A stretch of 19,160 nucleotides of DNA from UKL13-2 sp031430555 (GTDB lineage Bacteria > Pseudomonadota > Gammaproteobacteria > Burkholderiales > Usitatibacteraceae): positions 1-19,160 of the forward strand of contig JANPBQ010000266.1 of NCBI GenBank assembly GCA_031430555.1, read 5' to 3'. The translations under genes were made by a program, and so were the position numbers. The notes under the pieces are model-generated. The model saw only the letters and a program-made list of their open reading frames with translations, had not been told where the DNA came from and made no database searches. Of the stretch, positions 6,151 to 12,758 are shown piece by piece (the stretch's first letter is position 1; every line of letters begins with the position of its first letter).

Positions 6151-6393
6151 TTACTTCGATGCGACGAGAATCTTCGTTTCGCGTTGGGCGGTGACGACAA
6201 TGGTTTCCAATGTGACGGTGGCAACGCGCGGGGCAGTGACAACAATCGTTTCCATTTGCTGCACAGTGGGGCGATCAGCGCGTGCGTCGTTGCTGTTGAC
6301 CATTGCGCCGACGATTGCGACCGCGGTGACGGCCAGTACCGACAAGGTGGCGATGCTGTCTTTAAGATTTGCTTTGATGTATTCGGTGTTCAT
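6151..6393 (-). CDS. TonB-box peptide, copy 3 (divergent member)
   Basis: This 80-residue protein is the most divergent of the three but keeps the plan. The N-terminus is MNTEYIKANLKDSIAT, followed by a hydrophobic stretch (about 14-32, LSVLAVTAVAIVGAMV), DARA|D (36-40) as possible cleavage site, then ETIVVTAPR (48-56) and ETIVVTAQR (63-71). The start-to-start distance of the boxes is again exactly 15 residues although the linker (VATVTL) is quite different. Box residues ETIVVTA are strictly kept twice while the residue after them varies (Pro, Gln), as expected if the TonB box itself is the selected part. CGGAGAAAATC precedes ATG. Its promoter is at 6444-6472; downstream lie an imperfect palindrome and a shared terminator. 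Function unknown. Confidence 0.83.
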   Translation of the reverse strand: MNTEYIKANLKDSIATLSVLAVTAVAIVGAMVNSNDARADRPTVQQMETIVVTAPRVATVTLETIVVTAQRETKILVASK

Positions 6394-6443
6394 GATTTTC
6401 TCCGTTGGGTGGGTGGATCAGGTATTGCGTTGTTGATGACGCC

Positions 6444-6513
6444 ACTTTATGGAACTGACCATGCCGCCTCAAACAGATTGCGATGAAATGGAGAAAATGG
6501 TGCGCGAACGCGT
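6444..6513 (-). promoter_or_regulatory. Promoter and conserved upstream block of peptide copy 3
   Basis: TTGAGG (6467-6472) and TAAAGT (6444-6449) on the minus strand, 17 bases apart. The upstream block (6483-6513, GCGTTCGCGCACCATTTT) keeps the GCG-TTCGCGCA-CATTTT pattern at the same distance from the -35, although the coding region has diverged much more than copies 1 and 2. The leader again begins with GTCATCAA. Confidence 0.72.
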
Positions 6514-6639
6514 CAAAATGCGCCGTTTTCGGTGTTGCGCGGCGTGTGGATTGCCGTTGGCAACGCACCGTTCGAGCACGCATTTCATGCCCGGTGTGGC
6601 CTTTTCGCCGGAAACCGACCGCGCGCCGGACGGCACAAA

Positions 6640-6670
6640 AGACAAAGGCCCGGAAACCGGGCCTTTGTCT
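6640..6670 (-). terminator. Rho-independent terminator of the DUF3016 gene
   Basis: A 13-bp perfect stem (GACAAAGGCCCGG, 6641-6653, with CCGGGCCTTTGTC, 6657-6669) closes a 3-base loop. On the minus strand it runs into CTTTTGTG. It lies about 30 bases past the stop at 6699. Confidence 0.85.
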
Positions 6671-6698
6671 GCGCAAATGTGAACGAACGACGGAGCGG

Positions 6699-7193
6699 CT
6701 ACGTGCCGCCTTTCGATGCCGCCAGCGTTTTCTTGAACCATGTATCCAGCATCTGCTTTTCATAGCGCAGGTTTTCGCCCGAGTTGTAATGGTTGTAGCC
6801 ACTAAGGTAGGACATGTCGAAAATGCGATCTTCGCCGCTCTTTAGCGATTTCCCCTGCGAGTCGAGGCTATAGCGCAAGGTGATGGCGGGCCAATCCGCA
6901 CGCCCGCGCAAGATGCGCAAATCATGGGTCGTGCGGTTGGGTTCGATTCGTCCGGCAAGGTCAATATCGAGAACATCTATTTTGAGATCCTGCCCGGCCA
7001 TCAGACTTGCCCCGAGCTTGTCGAAGTGCTTCTTCAAATCCTCCATCACGCGTTGCTTGTCATAGGAGTTGAACGGCATATCGGTGAATTTTTCAGGCTC
7101 AACGAAATTGACCGTCACGCCGCCATTTGCAGCACCCGCCAGCAGGCAGGCAGAGGTGGCGAGTGTGACATTGAGAATGAATTTGGATTTCAT
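6699..7193 (-). CDS. DUF3016 family exported protein
   Basis: The product is 164 residues with a signal peptide (MKSKFILNVTLATSACLLAGAANG, cleavage near 22-24). A Cys occurs in the hydrophobic core but the surrounding residues (TSACLLAG) do not make a convincing lipobox. The mature part shows the landmarks of DUF3016: VNFVEPEKFTDMP, a helix with MEDLKKHFDKLG, LKIDVLDIDLAGRIEP, LRILRGRADWPAITLRYSL and a C-terminal YEKQMLDTWFKK. Length is normal for the family, whose function is unknown; a periplasmic or outer-membrane-associated role is expected. Start ATG 7193 is preferred over the ATG six bases upstream because AAAGGA would abut the latter with no spacing. It is divergent from the SDR gene at 7404 and ended by the terminator at 6640. 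Confidence 0.85.
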   Translation of the reverse strand: MKSKFILNVTLATSACLLAGAANGGVTVNFVEPEKFTDMPFNSYDKQRVMEDLKKHFDKLGASLMAGQDLKIDVLDIDLAGRIEPNRTTHDLRILRGRADWPAITLRYSLDSQGKSLKSGEDRIFDMSYLSGYNHYNSGENLRYEKQMLDTWFKKTLAASKGGT

Positions 7194-7403
7194 GATCATT
7201 CCTTTCTACGAAAACGAGGGGAGGCAAAGCGAACTCGGTTTTTATCTTACTCCGTCCGCCGCAAACGCGTATTTGCTCGAATATTTCATGAAACCTGGTC
7301 CGATCACCAATCCATGCGACCTGCGGGAATTCAGAAAGTTGCCAATGGGCGGACATGGCGCATGGCACAATTGCGCCGGAACAAAATTTTCAGGAAGACT
7401 TTC

Positions 7404-8177
7404 ATGAACGCACATAAATTGTTCGATTTGACCGGCAAAACCGCACTGATTACCGGTGGTTCTCGCGGGCTCGGATTACAGATTGCCCATGGCTACGGCT
7501 CGATGGGTGCCAAGCTCGCCCTGACAGCGCGAAAAGCCGACGAACTCGCCGCCGCACAGAAGGAGCTCACCGAACAGGGCTACGATGTCTTTGTCTGCCC
7601 GAGCGATCTTTCCAAGCCGGAATCCATTGCGCCGATGGTTGACGCCGTGCTAACGCGCTTTGGTCGGATTGATATCTTGATGAACAACGCCGGCGCATCG
7701 TGGGGCGCGCCCGCTGAGGAACATTCGCTAGATGCCTGGAACAAGGTGCTCAACACCAATCTCACCGGCGCATTTCTGGTCGCGCAGCAGGTGGGTGCGA
7801 AGAGCATGATCCCCAACAAAGGCGGCGTCATTATCAATGTGGCCTCGATCGCAGGATTTCGCGGCCAATTGGGCCCTATGCAAACCATCGCCTACAACAC
7901 CAGCAAAGGCGGCCTGATCAATTTCACCAAAGCGCTTGCTGCCGAGTGGGCCAAATATGGAATTCGTGTCAATGCGCTGGCACCGGGATTTTTCCCGTCA
8001 AAAATGAGTGCCGGCGTGCTGAAAGTGATTGACCAGCAAATTCTCGGCATGACGCCGTTGGCGAGATTGGGCGGCGATGAGGACTTGATGGGACCGGCAA
8101 TTTTTCTGGCCTCCGATGCCGCAAGTTACGTGACAGGCCACATTCTGGCTGTCGATGGCGGTATGATGGCGGTATAA
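7404..8177 (+). CDS. Short-chain dehydrogenase/reductase (SDR), FabG/gluconate 5-dehydrogenase-like
   Basis: The 257-residue product is a complete classical SDR, an NAD(P)-dependent oxidoreductase acting on an alcohol or ketone in the cytoplasm. Visible landmarks are the cofactor glycine motif TGGSRGLG (17-24), NNAG (94-97), catalytic Asn119, Ser148 (VASIAG), Tyr164 and Lys168 (YNTSK), and the C-terminal ITG-like/DGG segment (YVTGHILAVDGGMMAV). Arg43 after strand 2 (LTARKADE) suggests NADP(H). Close relatives are annotated variously as gluconate 5-dehydrogenase or 3-oxoacyl-ACP reductase; the substrate cannot be read from sequence. ATG 7404 has AGGA 8 bases upstream; a longer frame upstream has no support. 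It stands alone between the DUF3016 gene and the spc promoter. Confidence 0.92.
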   Translation: MNAHKLFDLTGKTALITGGSRGLGLQIAHGYGSMGAKLALTARKADELAAAQKELTEQGYDVFVCPSDLSKPESIAPMVDAVLTRFGRIDILMNNAGASWGAPAEEHSLDAWNKVLNTNLTGAFLVAQQVGAKSMIPNKGGVIINVASIAGFRGQLGPMQTIAYNTSKGGLINFTKALAAEWAKYGIRVNALAPGFFPSKMSAGVLKVIDQQILGMTPLARLGGDEDLMGPAIFLASDAASYVTGHILAVDGGMMAV

Positions 8178-8291
8178 GTCATTGAAAAATAAGTAAAATA
8201 CAGAATCATTCTCGATCGACGGTTGCGCACCAAGCCAATCCGGCGATTTACCCGTATTTTTACCTTTCCCAAACAAAATCATGGATAAGGC

Positions 8292-8321
8292 TTGCACACT
8301 ATCCCGAAAACGGTTTAAAAT
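8292..8321 (+). promoter_or_regulatory. Promoter of the spc/alpha ribosomal operon
   Basis: TTGCAC (8292-8297) and TAAAAT (8316-8321) with an 18-base spacer (17 if TTAAAA at 8315 is the -10) form a strong sigma-70 promoter in the gap before rplN. Predicted start near 8329. It explains how the operon is expressed without the S10 operon upstream. Confidence 0.7.
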
Positions 8322-8328
8322 CGTGCTC

Positions 8329-8559
8329 TTTGCTGCTTCAGCCGTGGCTTCGTCGGCTGCAAGCCTGCTACAAAACGCCTAGCAATTCACCGCAACGCGC
8401 ACTGCCCGGATCGTCGGCCGAAGCCAAAGTTCAAGCGACCGGACAAAAAGAAGTTTTCTAACCTGTCGGCCATGCCCTTTCGGGGTGTGGGCGTCATAAG
8501 ACGGATCCAAGACTGGCTGTTTCCACATCGGTGGTTGCGGCACAAGTTGGAGAAAAAAA
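8329..8559 (+). promoter_or_regulatory. Long structured 5' leader of the rplN operon
   Basis: No gene is seen in 8178-8559. The transcribed leader of about 230 nt can fold locally: CAGCCG/CGGCTG (around 8339-8360) and CATGCCC-TTTCG-GGGTGTG (around 8471-8489). The region just before rplN (GACTGGCTGTTTCC...GGTTGCGGC) is C/G-rich and unlike coding sequence. It may hold an autoregulatory site for a ribosomal protein, but in E. coli the known spc regulator S8 acts near rplE instead. No rpsQ or rpmC remnant could be read in any frame. Confidence 0.45.
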
Positions 8560-8928
8560 ATGATTCAGATGCAGTCGATTCTCGACGTCGCCGATAACAC
8601 CGGCGCGCGTTCGGTGATGTGTATCAAAGTCCTTGGTGGATCCAAGCGCCGCTATGCGGGCATTGGTGACGTCATCAAAGTCAGCATCAAGTCCGCGCAG
8701 CCCCGTGGCCGCGTGAAGAAGGGCGAGGTCTATAACGCCGTGGTGGTTCGCACCGCCAAGGGCGTGCGCCGCAACGATGGTTCGCTGATCAAGTTCGACG
8801 GCAATGCCGCCGTGCTTTTGAATGCGAAATTGGAGCCGATTGGCACCCGTATCTTTGGGCCGGTTACGCGCGAATTGCGTAACGAGCGCTTCATGAAGAT
8901 CGTGTCGCTGGCACCGGAAGTATTGTAA
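8560..8928 (+). CDS. rplN: 50S ribosomal protein L14
   Basis: L14 binds 23S rRNA and lies at the 30S/50S interface. The 122-residue sequence is full length and collinear with the family: MIQMQSILDVADNTGARSVMCIKVLGGSKRRYA at the start, the basic AQPRGRVKKGEVYNAVVVRTAKGVRR, IKFDGNAAVLLN, and GTRIFGPVTRELR with RFMKIVSLAPEVL at the end. GGAG lies upstream of ATG. It is the first gene of this operon here; in E. coli it follows rpsQ, the last gene of the S10 operon, which is absent. Confidence 0.98.
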   Translation: MIQMQSILDVADNTGARSVMCIKVLGGSKRRYAGIGDVIKVSIKSAQPRGRVKKGEVYNAVVVRTAKGVRRNDGSLIKFDGNAAVLLNAKLEPIGTRIFGPVTRELRNERFMKIVSLAPEVL

Positions 8929-8938
8929 GGAGCCGATG

Positions 8939-9259
8939 ATGAGCAAGATTCGCAAAGGCGATCAAGTCGTCGTCCTCACGGGCAAAGACAAGGGCAAACG
9001 CGGCACGGTATTGCGCGTGGTTCCCGATGTCGAGCGCGCTGTGGTGGAAGGCGTCAATCGCGTCAAGAAGCACACCAAGCCGAACCCGATGAAAGGGTTG
9101 ACCGGCGGGATCGTCGAGAAAGAAATGTCGATCCATCTTTCCAATATCGCCATTTTCAATCCGGCCACCAGCAAAGCGGATCGCGTCGGATTCAAGACCC
9201 TGGACGATAAACGCAAAGTCCGCGTTTTCCGCTCCAACGGTGAAGTTGTCGACGCGTAA
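8939..9259 (+). CDS. rplX: 50S ribosomal protein L24
   Basis: L24 is an assembly-initiating 50S protein near the exit tunnel. The 106-residue product shows the KOW motif (KIRKGDQVVVLTGKDKGKRGTVLRV) and VEGVNRVKKHTKPNP, then IHLSNIAIFNPAT. Of two adjacent ATGs, 8939 is preferred since AAGGAG (8927-8932) is then 6 bases away rather than 3; the family also usually begins with a single Met before the KIRKGD segment. It is 10 bases from rplN. Confidence 0.97.
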   Translation: MSKIRKGDQVVVLTGKDKGKRGTVLRVVPDVERAVVEGVNRVKKHTKPNPMKGLTGGIVEKEMSIHLSNIAIFNPATSKADRVGFKTLDDKRKVRVFRSNGEVVDA

Positions 9260-9268
9260 GGATCAAAC

Positions 9269-9808
9269 ATGACTCGACTGCAAACACATTACAAAGACGT
9301 GGTGGCACCAGCGCTGATGAAGCAATTCGGCTACAAATCCACCATGCAGGTGCCGCGCATTTCCAAGATAACGCTGAACATGGGCGTGGGTGAAGCGGTG
9401 GCCGACAAGAAAATCATGGAACACGCCGTCGGCGACATGAAGAAGATCGCCGGGCAAAAACCCGTGGTCACGCTGTCGAAGAAATCGATCGCCGGCTTCA
9501 AGATTCGCGACGGTTATCCGATCGGCTGTATGGTCACGCTGCGTTCCAATCGCATGTATGAATTTCTCGATCGCCTGATCACAGTTTCGCTGCCGCGCGT
9601 GCGCGATTTCCGCGGAATTTCCGGGCGCTCTTTCGATGGCCGCGGCAATTACAACATGGGCATCAAGGAACAGATCATTTTCCCCGAGATCGAGTACGAC
9701 AAGATCGACGCTGTGCGCGGAATGAATATCTCGATCACCACCACCGCCAAAACGGACGCGGAAGCCAAAGCATTGCTGGCTGCGTTCAAATTCCCGTTCC
9801 GAGGCTAA
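9269..9808 (+). CDS. rplE: 50S ribosomal protein L5
   Basis: L5 binds 5S rRNA in the central protuberance. The 179-residue product has the expected length and blocks: LQTHYKDVVAPALMKQFGY, VPRISKITLNMGVGEA, the GQKPVVTLSKKSIAGFKIRDG segment, and DFRGISGRSFDGRGNYNMGIKEQIIFPEI. The start is preceded by AAGGATCAAAC. In E. coli the S8 repressor site lies at the rplX-rplE junction; I could not confirm such a fold here. Confidence 0.98.
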   Translation: MTRLQTHYKDVVAPALMKQFGYKSTMQVPRISKITLNMGVGEAVADKKIMEHAVGDMKKIAGQKPVVTLSKKSIAGFKIRDGYPIGCMVTLRSNRMYEFLDRLITVSLPRVRDFRGISGRSFDGRGNYNMGIKEQIIFPEIEYDKIDAVRGMNISITTTAKTDAEAKALLAAFKFPFRG

Positions 9809-9817
9809 AGACACGTC

Positions 9818-10123
9818 ATGGCTAAACTCGCACTCATCAATCGGCAGGACAAACGCGAAAAGCTGGTGAAGAAGTTCGCACCCAAACGCGCCGCGCTCGT
9901 GAAAATCATCAACGACCAAAGCATCCCGGAAGAAGACCGCTTTCAGGCGCGCTTGAAACTGCAGGCACTGCCGCGCAATGCCAACCCGACGCGACTTCGC
10001 AACCGCTGCGCGCTGACGGGTCGTCCCCGCGGTGTGTACAGCAAATTCGGCTTGGGCCGCAACAAATTGCGTGAAATCGCTATGCGCGGCGAAGTGCCGG
10101 GCCTGGTGAAAGCAAGCTGGTAA
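9818..10123 (+). CDS. rpsN: 30S ribosomal protein S14 (zinc-free form)
   Basis: S14 is part of the 30S head. The 101-residue product is the long form without the CxxC zinc ribbon of the short form: only one Cys is present, in LRNRCALTGRPRGVY. The C-terminal FGLGRNKLREIAMRGEVPGLVKASW is highly diagnostic. The ribosome-binding site is weak (TAAAGACACGTC), so translation may be coupled to rplE, 9 bases upstream. Confidence 0.98.
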   Translation: MAKLALINRQDKREKLVKKFAPKRAALVKIINDQSIPEEDRFQARLKLQALPRNANPTRLRNRCALTGRPRGVYSKFGLGRNKLREIAMRGEVPGLVKASW

Positions 10124-10147
10124 CCGGAAAGCGCACGGAGACAAATT

Positions 10148-10543
10148 ATGAGTATGAGTGATCCGATCGCCGATATGCTGACTCGCATTCGCAATGCGCA
10201 GCAGTCGGAAAAGGTCGATGTGACGATGCCCGCTTCGAAAGTGAAATCGGCCATCGCAAAAGTGCTGAAGGACGAAGGCTACATTGAAGACTTCGCGATT
10301 CGCACCATCGAAGGTAAAAATGAACTCAACGTCAGCCTGAAGTATTACGCAGGCAAGCCGGTGATCGAGAAGATCGAGCGCATCTCGCGCCCCGGCCTTC
10401 GCGTTTACCGCGGACGTGAAGATATCAAACCCGTCATGAACGGTTTGGGGGTGGCGATTGTGTCCACTTCGCAAGGTGTCATGACTGATCGCAAAGCGCG
10501 CGCTACCGGTGTCGGTGGTGAAGTGCTCTGCATCGTGGTTTAA
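10148..10543 (+). CDS. rpsH: 30S ribosomal protein S8
   Basis: S8 binds the central domain of 16S rRNA and, in E. coli, also represses translation of the spc operon. The 131-residue product begins MSMSDPIADMLTRIRNAQ and ends with MTDRKARATGVGGEVLCIVV, both hallmark segments. GGAG lies 7 bases before the first ATG. It is full length with no anomalies. Confidence 0.98.
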   Translation: MSMSDPIADMLTRIRNAQQSEKVDVTMPASKVKSAIAKVLKDEGYIEDFAIRTIEGKNELNVSLKYYAGKPVIEKIERISRPGLRVYRGREDIKPVMNGLGVAIVSTSQGVMTDRKARATGVGGEVLCIVV

Positions 10544-10555
10544 GGAGCGGCGCAC

Positions 10556-11089
10556 ATGTCACGCGTAGGTAAGCTCCCCATCACCGTTCCGGCCAAGGTG
10601 GAAATCACGCTGGCCGCGAACGAAATCACGGTGAAAGGCCCGCTCGGCACATTGAAGCAGGCGTCTTCCCGCGATGTCACGGTCAAGAAAGACGGCGACA
10701 AGATCGTGTTCGAGGCGATTGGCACCAGCAAGCAAGCCAACGCCATGTCCGGCACGATGCGCGCGTTGGTCGCCAATATGTTGACTGGTGTCGAAAAAGG
10801 TTTTGAACGCAAGTTGTCCCTGGTCGGCGTGGGCTACAAAGCTGCGGCGCAAGGCAACAAGCTGAATCTGACACTCGGTTTTTCGCACCCGATCGTGCAT
10901 TCGATGCCGGAAGGTGTGAAGTGCGAAACCCCGGTGCCCACCGAGATTCTGATCAAGGGTATCGACCGGCAGAAAGTTGGCCAAGTCGCCGCCATCGTCC
11001 GCGGTTATCGTCCGCCTGAGCCGTACAAAGGCAAGGGTGTGCGTTATTCCGACGAGAAGATCACCCTCAAAGAAACGAAGAAGAAGTAA
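10556..11089 (+). CDS. rplF: 50S ribosomal protein L6
   Basis: L6 sits near the factor-binding site of the 50S. The 177-residue product shows both tandem alpha/beta domains: SRVGKLPITVPAKVEI with VKGPLGTL in the first, and the second with GVGYKAAAQGNKLNLTLGFSHPI and the RNA-binding IRGYRPPEPYKGKGVRY at the C-terminus. Good site TAAGGAG before ATG, overlapping the end of rpsH. Confidence 0.98.
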   Translation: MSRVGKLPITVPAKVEITLAANEITVKGPLGTLKQASSRDVTVKKDGDKIVFEAIGTSKQANAMSGTMRALVANMLTGVEKGFERKLSLVGVGYKAAAQGNKLNLTLGFSHPIVHSMPEGVKCETPVPTEILIKGIDRQKVGQVAAIVRGYRPPEPYKGKGVRYSDEKITLKETKKK

Positions 11090-11100
11090 GCGAGGCCATC

Positions 11101-11457
11101 ATGATCGAAAAGAAAATTTCCCGTCTGCGTCGCGCCGCGAAAACCCGCGCCACGATCGCCAGATTGAAAGCGGTTCGCATGACTGTGCATCGCACCAATA
11201 CGCACATCTATGCGCAGATCCTCGACGCCACCGGTGCCAAGGTGCTGGCAGCAGCCTCGACGGCCGAAAAAGAAGTGCGCGGCCAAGTCAAGAGCGGCTC
11301 CAACAAAGATGCTGCGGTATTGGTCGGCAAACGTATCGCCGAGCGCGCGAAAGCAGCCGGTGTGTCCACCGTCGCGTTCGACCGTTCAGGCTTTGCCTAC
11401 CATGGCCGCGTCAAAGCGCTGGCCGATGCGGCGCGCGAAGCCGGTCTCACGTTCTAA
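11101..11457 (+). CDS. rplR: 50S ribosomal protein L18
   Basis: L18 binds 5S rRNA together with L5. The 118-residue product has the basic N-terminal tail (KKISRLRRAAKTRATI), then RMTVHRTNTHIYAQILDATGAKVLAAAST and a C-terminal FDRSGFAYHGRVKALADAAREAGLTF, all typical. The Shine-Dalgarno sequence is modest (GCGAGGCC). Gap to rplF is 11 bases. Confidence 0.98.
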   Translation: MIEKKISRLRRAAKTRATIARLKAVRMTVHRTNTHIYAQILDATGAKVLAAASTAEKEVRGQVKSGSNKDAAVLVGKRIAERAKAAGVSTVAFDRSGFAYHGRVKALADAAREAGLTF

Positions 11458-11490
11458 GCCGGCCCGACGTCTTAATTAAGGATTCGAAAA

Positions 11491-12000
11491 ATGGCAAGAA
11501 ACGATCAGCACGAAGACAAGGGCGACGGCCTCCGCGAAAAAATGATCTCGGTAAACCGCGTCACCAAAGTGGTGAAGGGCGGGCGCATTCTGGGATTCGC
11601 CGCGTTGACCGTGGTCGGCGACGGCGACGGCTCCATCGGCATGGGCAAAGGCAAATCGCGCGAAGTGCCGGTGGCGGTGCAAAAGGCGATGGAAATGGCT
11701 CGCCGCAAACTGGTAAAGATTCCGCTCAAAGGCGGCACGATTCATCACACTGTAATCGGCCAGCACGGTGCGACGCGTGTATTCATGCAGCCGGCCGCTG
11801 AAGGCAACGGTATCAAGGCCGGCGGCGCGATGCGCGCGGTGTTCGAAGTGATGGGCATCACCAACGTTTCCGCAAAGTGTCATGGCTCGACGAACCCGTA
11901 TAACGTCGTGCGTGCGACGCTGGATGGACTGTTGCAAATCAGCCGTCCCTCGGAAATCGCCGCCAAGCGTGGCAAGACCGTCGAAGAAATTCTCGGTTAA
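11491..12000 (+). CDS. rpsE: 30S ribosomal protein S5
   Basis: S5 takes part in decoding accuracy and mRNA unwinding at the entry channel. The 169-residue product has LREKMISVNRVTKVVKGGR (the loop where spectinomycin-resistance changes occur in other bacteria), then GDGDGSIGMGKGKSREVPVA, and MGITNVSAKCHGSTNPYNVVRATLDGL. The spectinomycin-loop region looks wild type in pattern. AAGGATTCGAAAA precedes ATG. Confidence 0.98.
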   Translation: MARNDQHEDKGDGLREKMISVNRVTKVVKGGRILGFAALTVVGDGDGSIGMGKGKSREVPVAVQKAMEMARRKLVKIPLKGGTIHHTVIGQHGATRVFMQPAAEGNGIKAGGAMRAVFEVMGITNVSAKCHGSTNPYNVVRATLDGLLQISRPSEIAAKRGKTVEEILG

Positions 12001-12033
12001 TCGAAAGCTTCAAGAGAACATCGAGACAACAAC

Positions 12034-12219
12034 ATGGCTAGTCAAAAAACCATCACCGTCACATTGGTCAAGAGCACGATCGGCCGCCTGGAAGCGCATA
12101 AAGCATGCGTTCGCGGCCTGGGCTTGAAAAAGCCGCATCAGACCGTCACTGTCATTGATACGCCCGATAACCGCGGCATGATCAACAAAGTGAGCTACAT
12201 GCTCCGCGTTGAAGCCTAA
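12034..12219 (+). CDS. rpmD: 50S ribosomal protein L30
   Basis: A small 61-residue 50S protein. KTITVTLVKSTIGRLEAHKACVRGLGLKK followed by TVTVIDTPDNRGMINKVSYMLRVE is the full L30 fold without extension. It sits between rpsE and rplO as in the conserved spc order. The upstream Shine-Dalgarno sequence is weak (GAGACAACAAC). Confidence 0.97.
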   Translation: MASQKTITVTLVKSTIGRLEAHKACVRGLGLKKPHQTVTVIDTPDNRGMINKVSYMLRVEA

Positions 12220-12246
12220 GTTCGGTAAGCGAAAGCGAAGAACATC

Positions 12247-12714
12247 ATGGAATTGAATACGATCAAGCCCGCTGAGGGCTCCAAGAAAAATCGCCGCCGC
12301 GTGGGTCGCGGTATCGGCTCGGGCTTGGGCAAGACCGCCGGTCGTGGCCACAAAGGGCAGAAATCCCGTTCGGGCGGCTTTCACAAAGTCGGCTTTGAAG
12401 GCGGCCAAATGCCGTTGCAACGCCGCCTCCCGAAACGCGGATTCATTTCATTGACGCGTGACGATACCGCGCAAGTGCGCCTGTCGGAAATCGCAAAGAT
12501 GCCGGTGGACGTGATCGATTTAGCCGCGTTGAAGCAGGCTGGTTTTGTTCCGCATGCCGCGCTGATGGCGAAAGTGATTCTGTCCGGAAAGCTCGACAAA
12601 AAAGTGAAGCTGATCGGCATTGCCGCGACCAAGGGCGCGAAAGCGGCCATTGAAGCCGTCGGTGGTTCTCTTGAAGCGCTACCGGCAAAAACTGTGGCGC
12701 AGCCCGCAGCGTAA
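12247..12714 (+). CDS. rplO: 50S ribosomal protein L15
   Basis: L15 is a late-assembly 50S protein with a long RNA-binding N-terminal extension. The 155-residue product begins MELNTIKPAEGSKKNRRRVGRG and carries the Gly/Arg/Lys-rich GSGLGKTAGRGHKGQKSRSG segment and FEGGQMPLQRRLPKRGF. The length is about 10 residues more than the E. coli protein, due to an Ala-rich tail (LEALPAKTVAQPAA). Precedes secY as usual. Confidence 0.98.
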   Translation: MELNTIKPAEGSKKNRRRVGRGIGSGLGKTAGRGHKGQKSRSGGFHKVGFEGGQMPLQRRLPKRGFISLTRDDTAQVRLSEIAKMPVDVIDLAALKQAGFVPHAALMAKVILSGKLDKKVKLIGIAATKGAKAAIEAVGGSLEALPAKTVAQPAA

Positions 12715-12758
12715 GCCGGATTCAACTGTAGATACCCAAGAATAAACGAGACAACGCG

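Noticed and set aside
2205..6393. The peptide genes as truncated N-termini of TonB-dependent receptors
   Set aside because: All three have intact starts, stops, promoters and nearby terminators, carry two boxes rather than one, and no plug or barrel sequence follows in any frame.
6924..7403. A long N-terminal extension of the SDR protein reaching back to 6924
   Set aside because: It runs antisense through the DUF3016 gene and is not SDR-like; the SDR begins at ATG 7404 with a Shine-Dalgarno sequence.
9263..10555. A 430-codon open frame on the minus strand opposite rplE, rpsN and rpsH
   Set aside because: It is complementary to three certain ribosomal genes, its sequence is His/Arg/Phe-rich as expected of an antisense frame in GC-rich DNA, and it has no start signal of its own.
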